Assembly (NCBI GenBank): GCA_009667805.1
Contig: CM019067.1
Location: 66,324,637 to 66,388,636 of the forward strand
Length of the DNA: 64,000 nucleotides
Reading direction: 5' to 3'
Source: Leptobrachium leishanense
Taxonomy: Eukaryota > Chordata > Amphibia > Anura > Megophryidae
Shown here: piece by piece, positions 43,135-55,010 of the stretch
Numbering within the stretch: the first letter of the stretch is position 1
Layout: every line of letters begins with the position of its first letter
Notes under the pieces: generated by a model
The model's input: only the letters and a program-made list of their open reading frames with translations
What the model was told of the DNA's origin: nothing
The model's database searches: none
Position numbers and translations under genes: made by a program

Positions 43135-43929
43135 TGTATTTCTGGGCCATTAGGCTTTTCAGAGAGCAGACAGTTCGCCAAATTTTAGCGAACTGCCAGC
43201 CAGTACAGTGCCTGTTCGAAGGCAGTGAAATCCCCCATAGAGAAGCAATGGTTAATTTAGTCAAAGAACAGCAAACAGCAGTGAAAAGTTGCCGAAGTGC
43301 CCTGCTGTTAATTGTTTTCATTCGGCAGGTTTATTCCGGCGAACCCCATAGGCTTCAATGTTAAAAATATTTTTGTTTTAAATCAATATCTAATAAACCG
43401 TTTATTATTTTATTCTGCAGTAAAAAGTTTTTTTATTAATAGATTTTGTTTTAGGACCTTTTAGGCATTTTTCGGGATTTTTTTCAGCAAATTTGTTTTC
43501 ATTTTTTTTAAACATTTTTTCTGCAACAGACCTTTTTATTATCATTCATAGTACCTTATATGTAAATTCCAGGCATTTTTGTTCAGTAGTTTTTTTGCAA
43601 ACAGTATTTCTATTTTGACAGTTTCAAGCAAATTTTTTTTTTTTTACCCCCGTTTGTCAGCTTGTCGGCTTTTTCCGGCAGCTGGTCTGTGATGTGATCG
43701 GCGGCTCATCAGCTTTTTCTGGCATGTTCGGTGTGTTTTTTGCTGCGGTTCTATTCTGGCGAGTTTTCGGTGGGTGTTCGCCAGGTTTTCCCTGCACTCC
43801 GGGGACCCTGCGGTGAATGCTGAATTCACTGCAGTGTTGGAAACTTTGATTCCCCAAAGTGCAGGGAACTGCGGGGAACGAGAGAGCACTGAAATGTCGG
43901 CGACATTTTGTTGCTCTCCGAATAACCCC
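43135..43929. mobile_element. CAGGGTTATTC-family MITE, left end lost
   Basis: Family sequence from GCCATTAGGCTTTTCAGAGA, through the shared module AATCAATATCTAATAAACCG, to the right end CTCTCCGAATAACCCC. The left terminal repeat is missing. Confidence 0.7.
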
Positions 43930-43943
43930 TTATATATTTATAT

Positions 43944-44032
43944 AAGGACGGCCACTGGGGCAAAAAATACAGCTTGATTAAGGTTTTGTAGCCGAAACGT
44001 CGCTGTGTTTTGTGCCCCTGTGGCTGTCCTTA
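43944..44032. repeat. 89-bp foldback with GAAACGTCGCTG in the loop
   Basis: AAGGACGGCCACTGGGGCA and TGCCCCTGTGGCTGTCCTT are inverted arms; the centre holds TTGATTAAGGTTTTGTAGCC and GAAACGTCGC. Confidence 0.75.
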
Positions 44033-44034
44033 AA

Positions 44035-44503
44035 TTAATATGTTTCTGCAACGTTGAGTTCCTGATGTAGCGCACTGATTTCAAGCGCTTGCTTTTGAAA
44101 AGTTTTGTACTAGAACACATCAAGCTAATAACTCATTTTTAATGTTCGGGGCTCAGTTGTGAAGTAAATTAATGTAAACTAGATGAATAATTTATAATGA
44201 CTTTAAAGAAGTATCTGTCTTTTTCTAACTTATCTGTGCGCCACATAGTTGTATTTTATAGAACCAGTGTGATAAATTCTCAAATTCTTAGCACATTACT
44301 TATCTTAATTAAAATTCCATTATGGTTACAACATTTATGGATGAAATTACTGTAATTTATCTCATAATTTAAGATTAGGTTTCATTTTAAAAAGTATGAT
44401 AAATGATCCCGTTTGCTTCCTAAATTTAGATTGTGTTCAGAAACGTGTTGTTCTAACCGGTCTTTGAGTTCTGTATGTCTACGCTTTATTCAATATGCAC
44501 CCG
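44035..44503. other. No feature recognised
   Basis: A+T-rich sequence without a supported frame or repeat. Confidence 0.4.
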
Positions 44504-44507
44504 TTAA

Positions 44508-44898
44508 CCCCCTGGCGGTGTTCCCGAGTGTGTCTCAGGGTTAAATTTCACCGCTGAGAGCGGTAACCCCGAGACACACTCGGGCTGTATACATTACCCC
44601 TCCCTGCGCTCCCTCGCTGATCACCGCAGTCTCCTCCAGCGATCGCGACCTCATACTTCCTGGATTCCTTCTCGTGAGGATGGAACCAGGAAGTATGAGG
44701 GACGTGATCGCCAGAGGAGGCTGCGGAGACAATGAGGGAGCACAGGGAGAGAAGACATATCCAGCGGCATCCCGAGTGTTGCTCGGGGTTACCGCTTACA
44801 GCATAGGAATTTAACCCCGAGCAACATAATAAATAAAAATAAATAAATAGGGAGCTTTTTGACATGAAAGTGTCAAAAAAACAGACCACCAGGGAGGT
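44508..44898. mobile_element. MITE with CCCCCTGGCGGT ends
   Basis: CCCCCTGGCGGTGTTCCCGA at the left (after TTAA) and ACCACCAGGGAGG at the right are inverted. Inside, CCGAGTGTGTCTCAGGGTTA and its inverse, and CCTCATACTTCCTGG with CCAGGAAGTATGAGG, make strong foldbacks. Non-coding. Confidence 0.75.
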
Positions 44899-44914
44899 TA
44901 TTGTAAACCTCTAA

Positions 44915-45337
44915 GGCTGGGGTCAGACGAACACAACACAGTGCGAACGTGCGTTTAGCCGCACTTTATTACGGCCTTGGTAGTAGCAAATGACGTCCAA
45001 CGCAGGCCCACACATGAAGTACGGCCGCACGAAAGTTCGGCCGTGCAACGCAAGCACGCATTTTCGCAAGAACGTCGAACCACAAGTACTGACGGGCAGA
45101 GTGCACTGCATCCGCATAGCGGCGTGTGTGCATGATTAGGAGACGTCAGACGCTGCTCATGTTCGGCCAACATGACATCCAGACACCCAAAGTTTCCTGG
45201 TTTGGATCCGTATGAAATCACGGCCGAAATTGCGTATCGTATGACCGCTATCGCGTACTCCGTGAAAAAGTACATCCATGCGTTCGGACGCACTTTTTCA
45301 CGGACGATGCGAAAAATGCGTTCGTCTGACCCTAGCC
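44915..45337. mobile_element. PIF/Harbinger-type MITE with TAA duplication
   Basis: Ends GGCTGGGGTCAGACGAAC and GTTCGTCTGACCCTAGCC are flanked by TAA at 44912-44914 and 45338-45340. It is 423 bp, CpG-rich and close to 56536-56961. Confidence 0.88.
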
Positions 45338-45344
45338 TAAGGTA

Positions 45345-45482
45345 GGGAGGTCCAAACTCTGACCCGCCAACTGTCTTATGAACTACAACTCTCATACTTC
45401 TCCATCCATCTAATACAGTTATAGATTTCTGGGAGTTATAGTTCAGGAACATTTGGGGGGCCGGAGTTTAGACATCCCTGCT
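45345..45482. mobile_element. MITE with GGTCCAAACTC / GGAGTTTAGAC ends
   Basis: AGGGAGGTCCAAACTCTGAC and GGCCGGAGTTTAGACATCCC are inverted. TGAACTACAACTCTCATACT and TCTGGGAGTTATAGTTCAGG form an inner pair. It is related to 14403-14545. Confidence 0.6.
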
Positions 45483-46720
45483 CTAAGGAACCAATAAGGT
45501 GGCAGTAACTCAATGCATGAAAACATGAAGATATGGTCAGGAGCTTCAGCCATTGTTCAAATCAAATATCAGAATATGGAGGAAACTGACACTTTGGACT
45601 TTGACTGTGGAATGATTGGGCAACAAATGTTGGTTTTTAATAGATAACAAAGGAAAGAATCATGGGCATGATTCCAGCCTAGTCATTAAGGTAAGGGCTA
45701 GAGCTGTTGGGCAAAACAGCTTCAGCTGTAAGCTTAAAAGCTACTGCACCTATCACAGGGTTCAAGTCTTGCAGGCACGCTTGGGAACGCAGTTCCCTCA
45801 CTATTTTATCAGGAGACACGTGGTTCCCTTTTGGCTGATATATTATGAAGCTGCAATACCTTTCTATATAGACAAGTTATACAAAACTGTCTATAAGGGT
45901 TTTCCTGGATTTAACCACATCGGGACGGCATGGGAATGACAATTTCTCAGTGTTTGCTAGAGGAATGGCATTCTCATACATAAAGAAGTGCTGCTGCTGC
46001 TGCGCCTCCCAGTAACCTTTAAGACCGGAATGGAGAGAAATGTTGCTGAGTTCCCACACTTATTTTTTTACTACTTGACTCCTGACCTATCACAACCACG
46101 GCTTGTAGGTTGCGACTGCTTACTGTAAATTAATTTGCGGCTCCTCACAGAATGAACTATTCCAACGTAGCTCGTCCTCTAAATGTTCCAGTATTCAGGA
46201 ATTAATACAGACTCTTAAACACAGGTTTTTTTGCTTTTGCGAAGTCAGTTAACACATTAATAAATGCCCAATAAAAAAATCCCTTTTTTTACCTCAGGTT
46301 CTGCAGTGCAGGTGGCGGCGCGATCCACTGCTTCCTCTAGCTGGGAGTAGCAGAAGACTCTGAAAATATGTTTCCAGTGTTCTTCCATGGTGCTGCTCGG
46401 TGCTCTATCAAGCTCACAAAGGGTTGTGCTGGCATTCATTGAGTTCTATGGACAGCAAAGCACCACCAGTGGTATCTGAATTCATCTCTCAATTATTCAG
46501 GCCCAAAAGGATAATACACCAGGCTGGGTCTGAATTCACTCGACAGTGAGCTGGTAAGGGAAATAATCTCTCTCCAATTTTATCACTTGCAGGCTCCCTG
46601 TTACCAGCTACAGTAATACAAACAAGCAATAGAGGAAACAGCACTCTGTATTTTCTTCAAACTAGGGTTACGTAATCATAAGACTCCTCAATCCATCTGA
46701 TATAAAACAAACAATATATA
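45483..46720. other. No feature recognised
   Basis: About 1.2 kb of apparently single-copy sequence. Open stretches here (for example 45616-45939) show no domain, signal or codon pattern that would support a gene. Confidence 0.45.
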
Positions 46721-46728
46721 GATAGCGC

Positions 46729-48804
46729 TAGGGGTGAGCCGAACACCCCTGTGTTCGGTACGCATTCGAACTCGAACAATTTCAAAAGTTCGAGTTCGAA
46801 CACGAACCGAACTCAATGGGACTAGAAAGTTTGAATTTTAGAGTGCCCTCCAAGAGGGCATATATGCTAGATATTTGCCATAAAAGGTGTATGGGGGTCC
46901 GGGTAGTGCCCTGGGGGACAGGAAACAAGGACAAAAAGTAAAATAAAATGTTTTTAAAGGAACAGTGAGTTTTCCATGAAATAAGGGTTAAAAATAAAAA
47001 CGAAAAATTCCTTCAAATATCGTGCATAGGAGGTCCCCATAACCTGTCCGTGAAGTGGCGGATTTATAGGATGTATAGAAACATTTAAAAACAAAAAAAT
47101 GACATTTCAAATGACTGTAAACAGTTTTCCTTTAATCTATTCATAAACAACTGCTTGGGGCGACAGTCTGTATGAAAAGAGGAGACATTTTAGGACTCGC
47201 AGAACAAGTTTAGTGATTTTTTGGCTAAATTAGGGTGAAACTTATGCAGACTTTGGATGAAAGTAACAATAGGTGCTTTAAAATTGGGCCTTTAGTGTCG
47301 GCAACAGTGCCGTCACACCGTAACCCCTCTGTGGTATTGTGGAAGAGTTGGACCCTGTGGTCCAATATTAAAATGATATGAATCTGGTATAGGCGTCAGT
47401 GGCAGTACACCCAAATATTACTGCGCTATAGTGTATGGCAGGATGGAAGCGCACCAGCAGTTACAAGCAGCGGAATATACCAGACAGGGGCACAGAGCGA
47501 GAGTAGTTGTTATAACAAAACCAGCTCAACAACGTTTAGGCACTAGTACTGCGCTACTGTATATGGTGAGAATTGGCGCACACCAGTCCCCGGTGGCTCT
47601 GCGTCATCATGCCGCGCCCTGCCCCCTGATCACTCACAGCTGCGCCGGGTGCCGCCGGAGCTCCTGGCATTTGGCCAGCTGGCGGCACTATGCATCCGGG
47701 GCCCCCCCAATTGCCACCCAGGGCCCTGGATGTCACAATATTACAATCCAAATGCAAACGGGATAAGTAACCAAATTTGTAAGTAGAAGAATTAATGCAG
47801 CATATGAATCCTCACACTGCCGGGCAGCACCTTAAGGCCCGGTTCACACCTAAGCATTTTACAGCGCGTTCCTGCATGCTGTAAAACGCATAAACAGGGA
47901 AATCCCATTATTTGCTATGGGACCCGTTCATACCTGGGCGTTTTACAGCGCGCAGGAACGCGCTGTAAACCGTCCTACGCCCAAAGAAGTACAGGAGCTT
48001 CTTTGGGGCGTATTGCAGCGCGTTCACTCTGCAGTCTATGGCAGTGAACGCGCTGCAATGCGCGTTCGCATGTATTTTAAACACGTATTGTGCGCGTAAA
48101 AAAAACACAGGTGTGAACCCAGCCTTACAGTATAATTAATGCAGCATATGATTCCGCACACTGCCGGGCAGCACCTCTACAGTTTGTGGATCCAGGAATC
48201 AGGTGAGTATTAGAAAGAAAAAAAAAGTTTTATTTTATGTTGCTGGGGACATTTAAAAATGTCCTCGGATTTTTTTTTTTTTAAAAGTGTGTCGCCTTAC
48301 CTTAGCCTGGTGGTCAGTGGGGGCTGCCTGGATCCTGGTTGTGGGGAAGGGGGGTCTGCCGTGGCTCCCTCCCTGGAGTCCCTGCGCCACCTCTCTGCCA
48401 CATGCACCCGGCTGGCCAGCCCGTACAGTCGCAGCTCTGTAATCTTGCGGCCGCATGCTCCTCAAGGGGCCCTTGGGAGGGAGGCTCCGGTGGGCTGCCC
48501 TCTACAGTGCCTGATTAGAGGGCCTCGTCTGCCTGATGTTTTAACAACAAGAATGTTTTATCCCATAGGCTTCAATGTTAAAAATATTCCCGTTTTAATT
48601 CAATATCTAATAAACCATTGCTTATAATATTCTGCAGTAAAGAGTCTCTTTATTTTTAGATTTTTTAGGATTTTTTAAGCATTTTTTTTAAAAAAATCTA
48701 ATTTTTTTACGAACTTTTGGCGCACATTCCAAAAAGTTCGAAGTTCGCGAACTTTCGAACAGCCAATGTTCGAATCGAACTCCGAACCGAACAGCTCATC
48801 CCTA
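46729..48804 (-). mobile_element. Non-autonomous hAT, copy B
   Basis: TAGGGGTGAGCCGAACAC and GAACAGCTCATCCCTA are flanked by a perfect 8-bp duplication GATAGCGC (46721-46728 and 48805-48812). Order on this strand: 3' subterminal region, one 138-bp-type unit (47220-47430), non-hAT filler, two 54-bp satellite monomers split by a MITE, G+C-rich filler, then the 5' end with the shared module. Length 2,076 bp, no transposase. Confidence 0.92.
47836..48124. mobile_element. Harbinger-like MITE in a 54-bp monomer
   Basis: GGCCCGGTTCACACCTAAGC and CACAGGTGTGAACCCAGCC are inverted, between TAA and TTA. TTTTACAGCGCG and related palindromic CGCGCTGTAAA motifs fill the arms. Confidence 0.8.
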
Positions 48805-48811
48805 GATAGCG

Positions 48812-48930
48812 CAACACCAGGATTTAGTAGGATTGAAAAAGACTCATATCGAGTGGAAACGTGCCTGATCCTCTTGGGTTGGGGAAAGAAAGATCTCTTA
48901 CTAAATCCTGGTATTGTGCTCTATATTGTT
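48812..48930. repeat. Foldback with ACCAGGATTTAGTA arms
   Basis: CAACACCAGGATTTAGTA and TACTAAATCCTGGTATTG are inverted around about 70 bp that include GGAAACGTGCCTGATCC. The pre-insertion arm continues left of copy B (ATATAGATAGCGC), so the hAT landed in this foldback. Confidence 0.65.
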
Positions 48931-49264
48931 TCCCTGTTACCAGCTAGACTGCAATAGGGCCCCATGTGTTTCAAAAATGTCATGCAGAAGAACACCTCTT
49001 AATTCACAAACATGTAAAAAAAATAAATTAAAAACAGATGCAATTTTTGGCTGAAAAGAAAGCAGTACAACCACAAACATGTTGTACAATAGCAGTAGAG
49101 ACAATTAAGAAACAATATCTAACAGAGACAATGTACGTATAAACACCTTTTCAAACTAGAAAATGTATTTTGTGTATTTAAAGTATACTCCTTTACAAAA
49201 TAGAATTCTAACAACATCATAAAAAAGTCTTTACATGAAGTGATGAAGCTGGGGTAAGGTGAAA

Positions 49265-49620
49265 TTATTATCCTTTATTTAAAGCGCCACAAATTCTGCA
49301 GCACTTTACTAGATCAGTGTACAAGGTGTTGACACACTGGAATACCACACATGGATGATGACTCGATTCAGGGGACCCTGTTCCCAAGGGAACTTACAAT
49401 TCCTAAGATGTGCAAGCACCCTGTGAGGCAGGGGCATTCACACCGCTAGGCTTCTTGGCCAAGGACACTTGCTGGTGGCTCTAATGAGTAGGATTGAGAA
49501 ATCTTTCCATGATTGTAGAGCAGTGACCTGGTGGTTAGGTTGAACCCGCTTCTCGCAAAGTCGAGTCTTCTCCACAGTTGTATTGGAGGGATGTACTGGA
49601 TGGCATTTGACTTGCTTCTC
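49265..49620 (-). mobile_element. SINE-like element with L2-type 3' tail
   Basis: On the minus strand the 3' part reads AATTGTAAGTTCCCTTGGGA...GTGCTGCAGAATTTGTGGCG and CTTTAAATAAAGGATAATAA, parallel to the L2 3' end at 33546-33690. The 5' part (AAGCGGGTTCAACCTAACC) may be tRNA-like. A 5'-truncated, diverged L2 is the alternative. Confidence 0.45.
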
Positions 49621-50146
49621 CATGGCCCAAGGGTAGAGACGTTACCACTGGACTCCACAGTCGCTATCGTGCAAGTATGTACCATTAGGTGCAACCGTAA
49701 CCATATCCAGCTTCTTATATATATACATGGTGGGGGAGGTCACTGGACTTATTTTAGATTGATAAAAAGTCTGTTTGTGAACCGACACATTGCCTCTCCT
49801 GATTCCACAAAGAATCTGCATTTGTTGACCGTACATGTGCTGGATTCTTGTTTTATATTTCACTAGGTGAGACATTTCATGGTGGCTTTCCAATCTATTA
49901 TCTTATAACGTGAGTAATTCTCCTGTGCGCTCATTTGTATTATTATGCTGCATAAACTAATTAAATGTCGTATATTAGATTGTCAGTAGACTTTATTGCT
50001 ATTTTGATTTAGTGGTTTAAAAATGATTAACTTCTATATACCCAGACAAATTTATGGATTCATGTGCTGGGATAAAAATTAAATGTTCTGGTTGTTTTAA
50101 TGCAAGAATAATGCAAAGAAATGTGACTATCAATTAGCTATTTACA
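49621..50146. other. No feature recognised
   Basis: No supported coding frame or repeat. Confidence 0.4.
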
Positions 50147-51301
50147 CGGTTATTCAAAGAGAATCGAAAAGCCACCGCACGTTCGGTGACTTTTCGTTCT
50201 CTTCAATTCGACTTGATTCGGCGATCCCATTCCGGCGACCCTGCAGTGTATTCAGCAACCACCACAGGGCTGTCGAAGTGCAGGGAAAAGCTCCTGCAAA
50301 CCTGCCGAACACTTCCCGCAAAACCTGACGAATTCACGCTGAAAACTGGCAAAAACATCTGGATTAACCCCGCCGAACACGACAGAGAAACCCGAGCAGG
50401 AGCCGATCACAGCCGCCGGAAAAACCCGACACCACAGATGAATGGAGTGGGAAAAAAAATGTTTGTGTAACGTTGGGGGCTTCCAGCCTTTCCGGTGTGC
50501 TTGAAGGCAGCATGTCTGATGCTGCTCGCTCACCAACACCCGGTTTAAATTGAAACAGGCAGGGAGGTGGCTGCATGAGGTGCGGCTTGAAAGGGGGGCG
50601 CGGTCTGGTGAAGGTCTTTTAAAAACCAACAGTTCCTTCTAAGCAGTGCCAGATCGTGGTTATCCATACCTGAGCTCCTTGTACCTGAATTCTCTCATGA
50701 TTTAACCTGTTATTGACCTCTGCTTGTTTTCTGACTATTCTGCCTTCCGTTGCCCTAGACTAGTTCCTTGTACTACGCTTCTGCACTGATATCGACCCGG
50801 CTATTCCATTTGACTATTCTATACTCTGTATTCCTGATTCTGGCTCGTCTGACTACCCCCGTGTTGCTGACCTGGTTTTGTATTACGACATTGTCTTTGA
50901 TTAACCCTTTCTGTCTAGCTAGTATACCTGGCCAATTCTAAGGACCAAACAGTTAGGGATTCTTCTACGGCTACCCTGTTGGTAGCTTTTGGGCTCTGTG
51001 GAGTGTTGGGCTTTAAGGACTGTGTGGTGGGATCCGGGAACCGTGCCAGTTTGCTTGAATGTTTGAAAAGTGAAACGCTGTTTGCAAAGAAAATACTGAG
51101 CAAAAATGTCTGAAATTTACATATGAGGTCCAAGGAATGATAATAAAAAGGGCTGTTATAGAAAAAAGAACAAACGTTTAAAAAAAATTGGCGAATTGCC
51201 TGCTCTCTGAATAGCCGAATGGCCAAGAAAGGTTACCGAACGCTGATTTTCAGCGTTTGGTTCCCTTTCGACAGCCATTCGGATCTCTTTGAATAACCCT
51301 G
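50147..51301. mobile_element. CAGGGTTATTC-family MITE hosting a solo LTR
   Basis: CGGTTATTCAAAGAGAATCG at the left and GATCTCTTTGAATAACCCTG at the right. The MITE sequence GTTTGCTTGAATGTTTG resumes after the LTR. The 3' half has an internal deletion (the shared A+T-rich module is missing). Confidence 0.8.
50466..51048 (+). mobile_element. Solo LTR with 5-bp target duplication
   Basis: TGTAACGTTGGG...ACCGTGCCA (583 bp, TG...CA) is flanked by GTTTG at 50461-50465 and 51049-51053. The text (CTGACTATTCTGCC, GACCCGGCTATTCC) resembles Gypsy-type LTRs. No internal region is present, which suggests LTR-LTR recombination. Confidence 0.75.
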
Positions 51302-52500
51302 TTAGTTGAAATTCATGCACAATGTGTCAAGTGTGTGAGATCAAAAATCAAGAAATTGTAATGAAATACCTTTAGATTTCTTGTTCAGGCTTCAGTGGGA
51401 GGCATAGAACAGACTAAAAGAAGCCAGTCATTTGCTGAGTGCCGGAACCAGTAATTGTTGGAACAAATATATGAAAATTGTAGAGGGAAGTCGTCCAATG
51501 ATGGAAAGCAGGTGTGTGGTAAATATATCCACAGCCCACAACAACGTGCAAAGGATCCCAAATATATATTAAATAAATGGAATATCACTTCAGAGAATTC
51601 TGTCTCCTGGAGACACCATGTTGCCTCCACTCCTTCCATTTCCTCTATTGACCGGTATGGGAACTTCGTAACCAAAAAGCAAATTAAATTCAGCTTGATA
51701 AAATAATCCAAATTTATTCAAATATATTTCTTTTTTAAAATTGTGCCATAAACTCAACGCGTTTCATCTAACCTTTAGACTTCCTCAGGAGCAAGCACTC
51801 TTCAAAATAAAAGCATAAGAGAATGTGAAATTTACAATCTTCAGGTCATAAGAGAATGTGAGACAAAAGGGAGCAGGGGGCATAAGCATAGATGGTCAGA
51901 GACAGCATGAAAAACTGAATAGACAGTGATGGAGTTAACAAGATGAGCACAGAGCAGAGAAAACACCTGTTGATGCTGAGCAGTCACAATGAATGAATGA
52001 AACATTTAACCTGCTACACAAACTCTGAATACAAAAAGCGTAAATATAATTTGTCTTTAATTAGTATGCAAATCTAATCGAATCTGATAAAATTAATGAT
52101 AAAAATTTTAAACTTGACTGCTTCATTAACAAAATGTGTGCATTGCAGCTACATGGCCTGGATGGAAAGTCCAGTATCTGTGGATGTCAATATCTGAATC
52201 CAAAGTCACAAAACCTTCTAGATCAATTTGAAATTATGAATTATAACAAGTTGCAATAGCGTTTTGTAAATATATGTTTAATGGATCTTCACATAGAAAA
52301 AGGCAAGAAAATCATTGGATAGGCCCTGCACTTAGGCTGTACCATCCAAATACAGAAAAACAGTACGGCACAGTAAGACATTGCAATAATTTGCACAATC
52401 AGGTGAAAATGAAGAAAATACATCTCTGAAGAAGACAGCTGACAAAAATCAGAAACAGAAGGAAATTATATTAAGTTTGTTAATTTAAAATATCCATAAA
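51302..52500. other. Mostly unrecognised; one GAAACGCGT-type core
   Basis: Around 51750-51800 the minus strand reads GCTCCTGAGGAAGTC...GATGAAACGCGTTGAG, the core also seen at 41690. The rest shows no gene. Confidence 0.4.
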
Positions 52501-52504
52501 CTCG

Positions 52505-53375
52505 TTAACCGATGAGGAGTGGTCTACGGTATTCCAGATTACAATCCGCTCCACTCGGGCCCTTAACAACCAGGAGACTAATTACAAACTAGTGGCGTGA
52601 CAGCATTTAACCCCTTGTTGCCTGCAAACTATCAACCCTGATGCTCCCCCCCCAGAGTGTTGGAGATGCCGGAAGGCTAGTGGCACTTTTCTGCATATAT
52701 GGTAGGAGTGTCTGGTAATTGCGTCCTACTGGGAAGTAGTCCGGATTTACATCAAGGATATTACTTCCGTGGATCTACCCCTCACCCCTCAGGTCGCCCT
52801 TTCTTCATGTGGTCCCGCAATCAGTTTCCCGTTATACCAGGTCTCTGACTGTCCACTTACTTAATGCTGCAAGGGCACGTATACCGAAATACTGGAAACA
52901 GTCAGCTCCTCCGAATGTTTGAGTGGATCGCCAGAGTCGACTATATTAGAGAATTAGAGGAACTGCACTATTTATTGGAAATCGAGTACGATAAATACTT
53001 TCAGACATGGTATTGGTGGTCAGACTTTGTGGGTAAGCATCGTCTGGCGGGAATTGAAGCGGTAGTCGCTGCTCAGACTTACAGGGTTATTCAGAGAGTG
53101 TGAAAAGCAGGAGAATGACTGGAGAATGAAAAATTCTAGGTCAAAATAGCCGATTTGGAAAGTGAGATGAAAGGGCGAATTTTTCTGGTTTGGCTATTTT
53201 GACCTAGAATTTTTCATTCTCCAGTCATTCTCCTGCTTTTCATGCTCTCTGAATAACCCTGATAGCCTTTTGGTGAGTTTCGATTTTTTTTTTTTACTTT
53301 TGGTTCAAAACCCATGATTTATGTGTGTTTTATTTCATTGAAGATTTTTGTGTTAAGCTTCAATAGAAAATGATA
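52505..53375 (+). pseudogene. L1-type LINE ORF2 C-terminus and 3' end
   Basis: Three frames together cover the cysteine-containing C-terminal region: CWRC...GTFLHI-type at about 52660-52705, then LPLTPQVAL, and the final helix EWIARVDYIRELEELHYLLE to about 53040. Frame shifts (about 52805 and 52865) and a MITE at 53082-53261 break it. After the MITE, a T-rich stretch and TTAAGCTTCAATAGAAAATG look like the 3' untranslated end. This is a 5'-truncated, dead copy. Confidence 0.72.
53082..53261. mobile_element. Hairpin MITE, CAGGGTTATTCAGAGAG type
   Basis: CAGGGTTATTCAGAGAGTG and CTCTCTGAATAACCCTG close a 180-bp near-perfect palindrome (GCAGGAGAATGACTGGAGAA, CTAGGTCAAAATAGCC and their inverses). 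It interrupts the L1 fragment. Confidence 0.9.
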
Positions 53376-54113
53376 ACTGAATGTTCTGTGTATGGAACTC
53401 CAACTCAGAAGCGTATGTGGCGAGGAATACATCCAACCAGGAGATAAATATCCTCTGTTATTTCCTCTATGACACTTCTGTTTTATGGAGTATTTATTTC
53501 GCTACTATGTTTTTATGCTGTTGTTTGAACATGACAAAACCAATAATAACTATTTCACATTAAAATATCAATAAATGTCACCTTAAACCTCAAATGAGCT
53601 AAATAACTATATAACTGATAAGTTTGAGCTGACCGCAACCATCCTTCTATGTCCCCCCCTTCAATTGTACTTAGTCCTCCTGTGCAGGTCTATCCGCCTC
53701 TCCCAGCAGTGCATGAGTTAATTTTTCAAGCCGTCTGTAGTGGCAGCCAATACACAATGCTGAGTGATTCTGCTTTGGCAGATTTATTCCAGCTAGAGAC
53801 CTGGAAGATCTCTGTGTACTCCTTCTGTAAATCTAACAAAGTCAAGTCACTTGGCGCTGTGTATTGGTGATAAGGCACTAGAGACAGTTTAACTCAAGCG
53901 GTGCTTTTTCACACTCCCCATGGATATATTTTGAATAGCCAGTGGTCAGTAGGTGGGTGAAGTTTTTCCACTGAGCTAAGGGTTATAAAAAGGCATACAA
54001 TGTATGTTTAATCCAGTAAGGAATTTATGATAGTTTGGTTCCATCATAACAATCTGGTGCTTAGAAATTTCAAATAAAAAATGTTCAATTCCATTCACGG
54101 GGTTAAACATATA
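53376..54113. other. No feature recognised
   Basis: No supported coding frame or repeat. Confidence 0.4.
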
Positions 54114-54316
54114 CAGGGTTATTCAGAGAGTGTGAAAAGCAGGAGAATGACTGGAGAATGACTGGAGAATGATTGGAGAATGAAAAAGTCTAGGTCAAAA
54201 TAGCCAAACCAGAAAAATTCTCCCTTTCATCTCAGTTTTCAAATCGGCTATTTTGACCTAGAATTTTTCATTCTCCAGTCATTCTCCTGCTTTTCATCGC
54301 TCTCTGAATAACCCTG
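54114..54316. mobile_element. Hairpin MITE, CAGGGTTATTCAGAGAG type
   Basis: Same family as 53082-53261, 203 bp; the left arm has two extra GACTGGAGAAT units, so arms are unequal. Confidence 0.9.
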
Positions 54317-54349
54317 ATAGCATATATTTGCAGACTTAAAGATATAAGG

Positions 54350-54890
54350 GGTTATTGAAAGAGAGACGAATTGGCCACCGAATTGCACCGTACGGTGCAA
54401 TTTCATGGCAATTCGGCTATTCAAAAAGCTGTCAATTCGCCAAATAGGTTTCAATGTAAAAAAAATTCCTTGTTTTGATTAATTTTTTATTAAACCATTT
54501 ATTCTTTTCATTTTCAGAAAAAAAGTCTCTTTATTAATTTAATTAGAATTTTTTAGGCATTTTTCAGGATTTTTTTGGCGAAATTTGTGATTCCAATTTT
54601 TTTTAAATGGTCTTTTGTATTTATTCTGTAACAGGCCTTTTTATTGTTATTCATAGAACGGTTTATATTATTTCCATGCATTTTCATGCATTATTTCTGT
54701 TCAAAATGCATTTTAAAAGTTGCAGATTATTTTTTAACCCCTGTTCCGCTGCTGGTCCACTGTTTCAGTGGTGATCTACGACTGCGTTCGATAGTTTGGC
54801 GGTTTATCAACATTATTCTGCAGTTTGTGGCTGCAGTCGCCAGTTTTATCACTTAATCAATTCAGCACACTTCGTGGGCCCTGCGGTGAA
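54350..54890. mobile_element. CAGGGTTATTC-family MITE, right end lost
   Basis: GGGGTTATTGAAAGAGAGAC begins a diverged copy; AAACCATTTATTC, AAAAGTCTCTTTATTAATT and TCGTGGGCCCTGCGGTGAAT are family landmarks. It is cut by the element at 54894. Related sequence (CGAACACCACCGAAATC, ATTTGACAGGTTTAAAC) reappears at about 55080-55260. Confidence 0.6.
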
Positions 54891-54893
54891 TGC

Positions 54894-55010
54894 TAGATAT
54901 GTGCATTTTGTTTCGTTCCGAATCACAATTCAGATGAAATTATACCTCTTCATCTGAAACGGAACGAAAACAAAATGAAACGATATATAACAAATTTATT
55001 TTGTTTTTAT
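54894..55010. mobile_element. TAGATATGTGC-type hAT-like foldback
   Basis: TAGATATGTGCATTTTGTTTC, CGTTCCGAATC, ATTCAGATGAAATT and CATCTGAAACGGAACG form an inverted structure as at 480 and 16388. Confidence 0.45.

Noticed and set aside
45616..45939. 107-codon open frame in an otherwise featureless stretch
   Set aside because: No domain, no biased composition and no splice context; its length is plausible by chance.
49505..49570. A functional tRNA gene on the minus strand
   Set aside because: Only a loose B-box-like GGTTCAACC is visible; no cloverleaf or anticodon stem could be drawn, so it is at most a SINE head.
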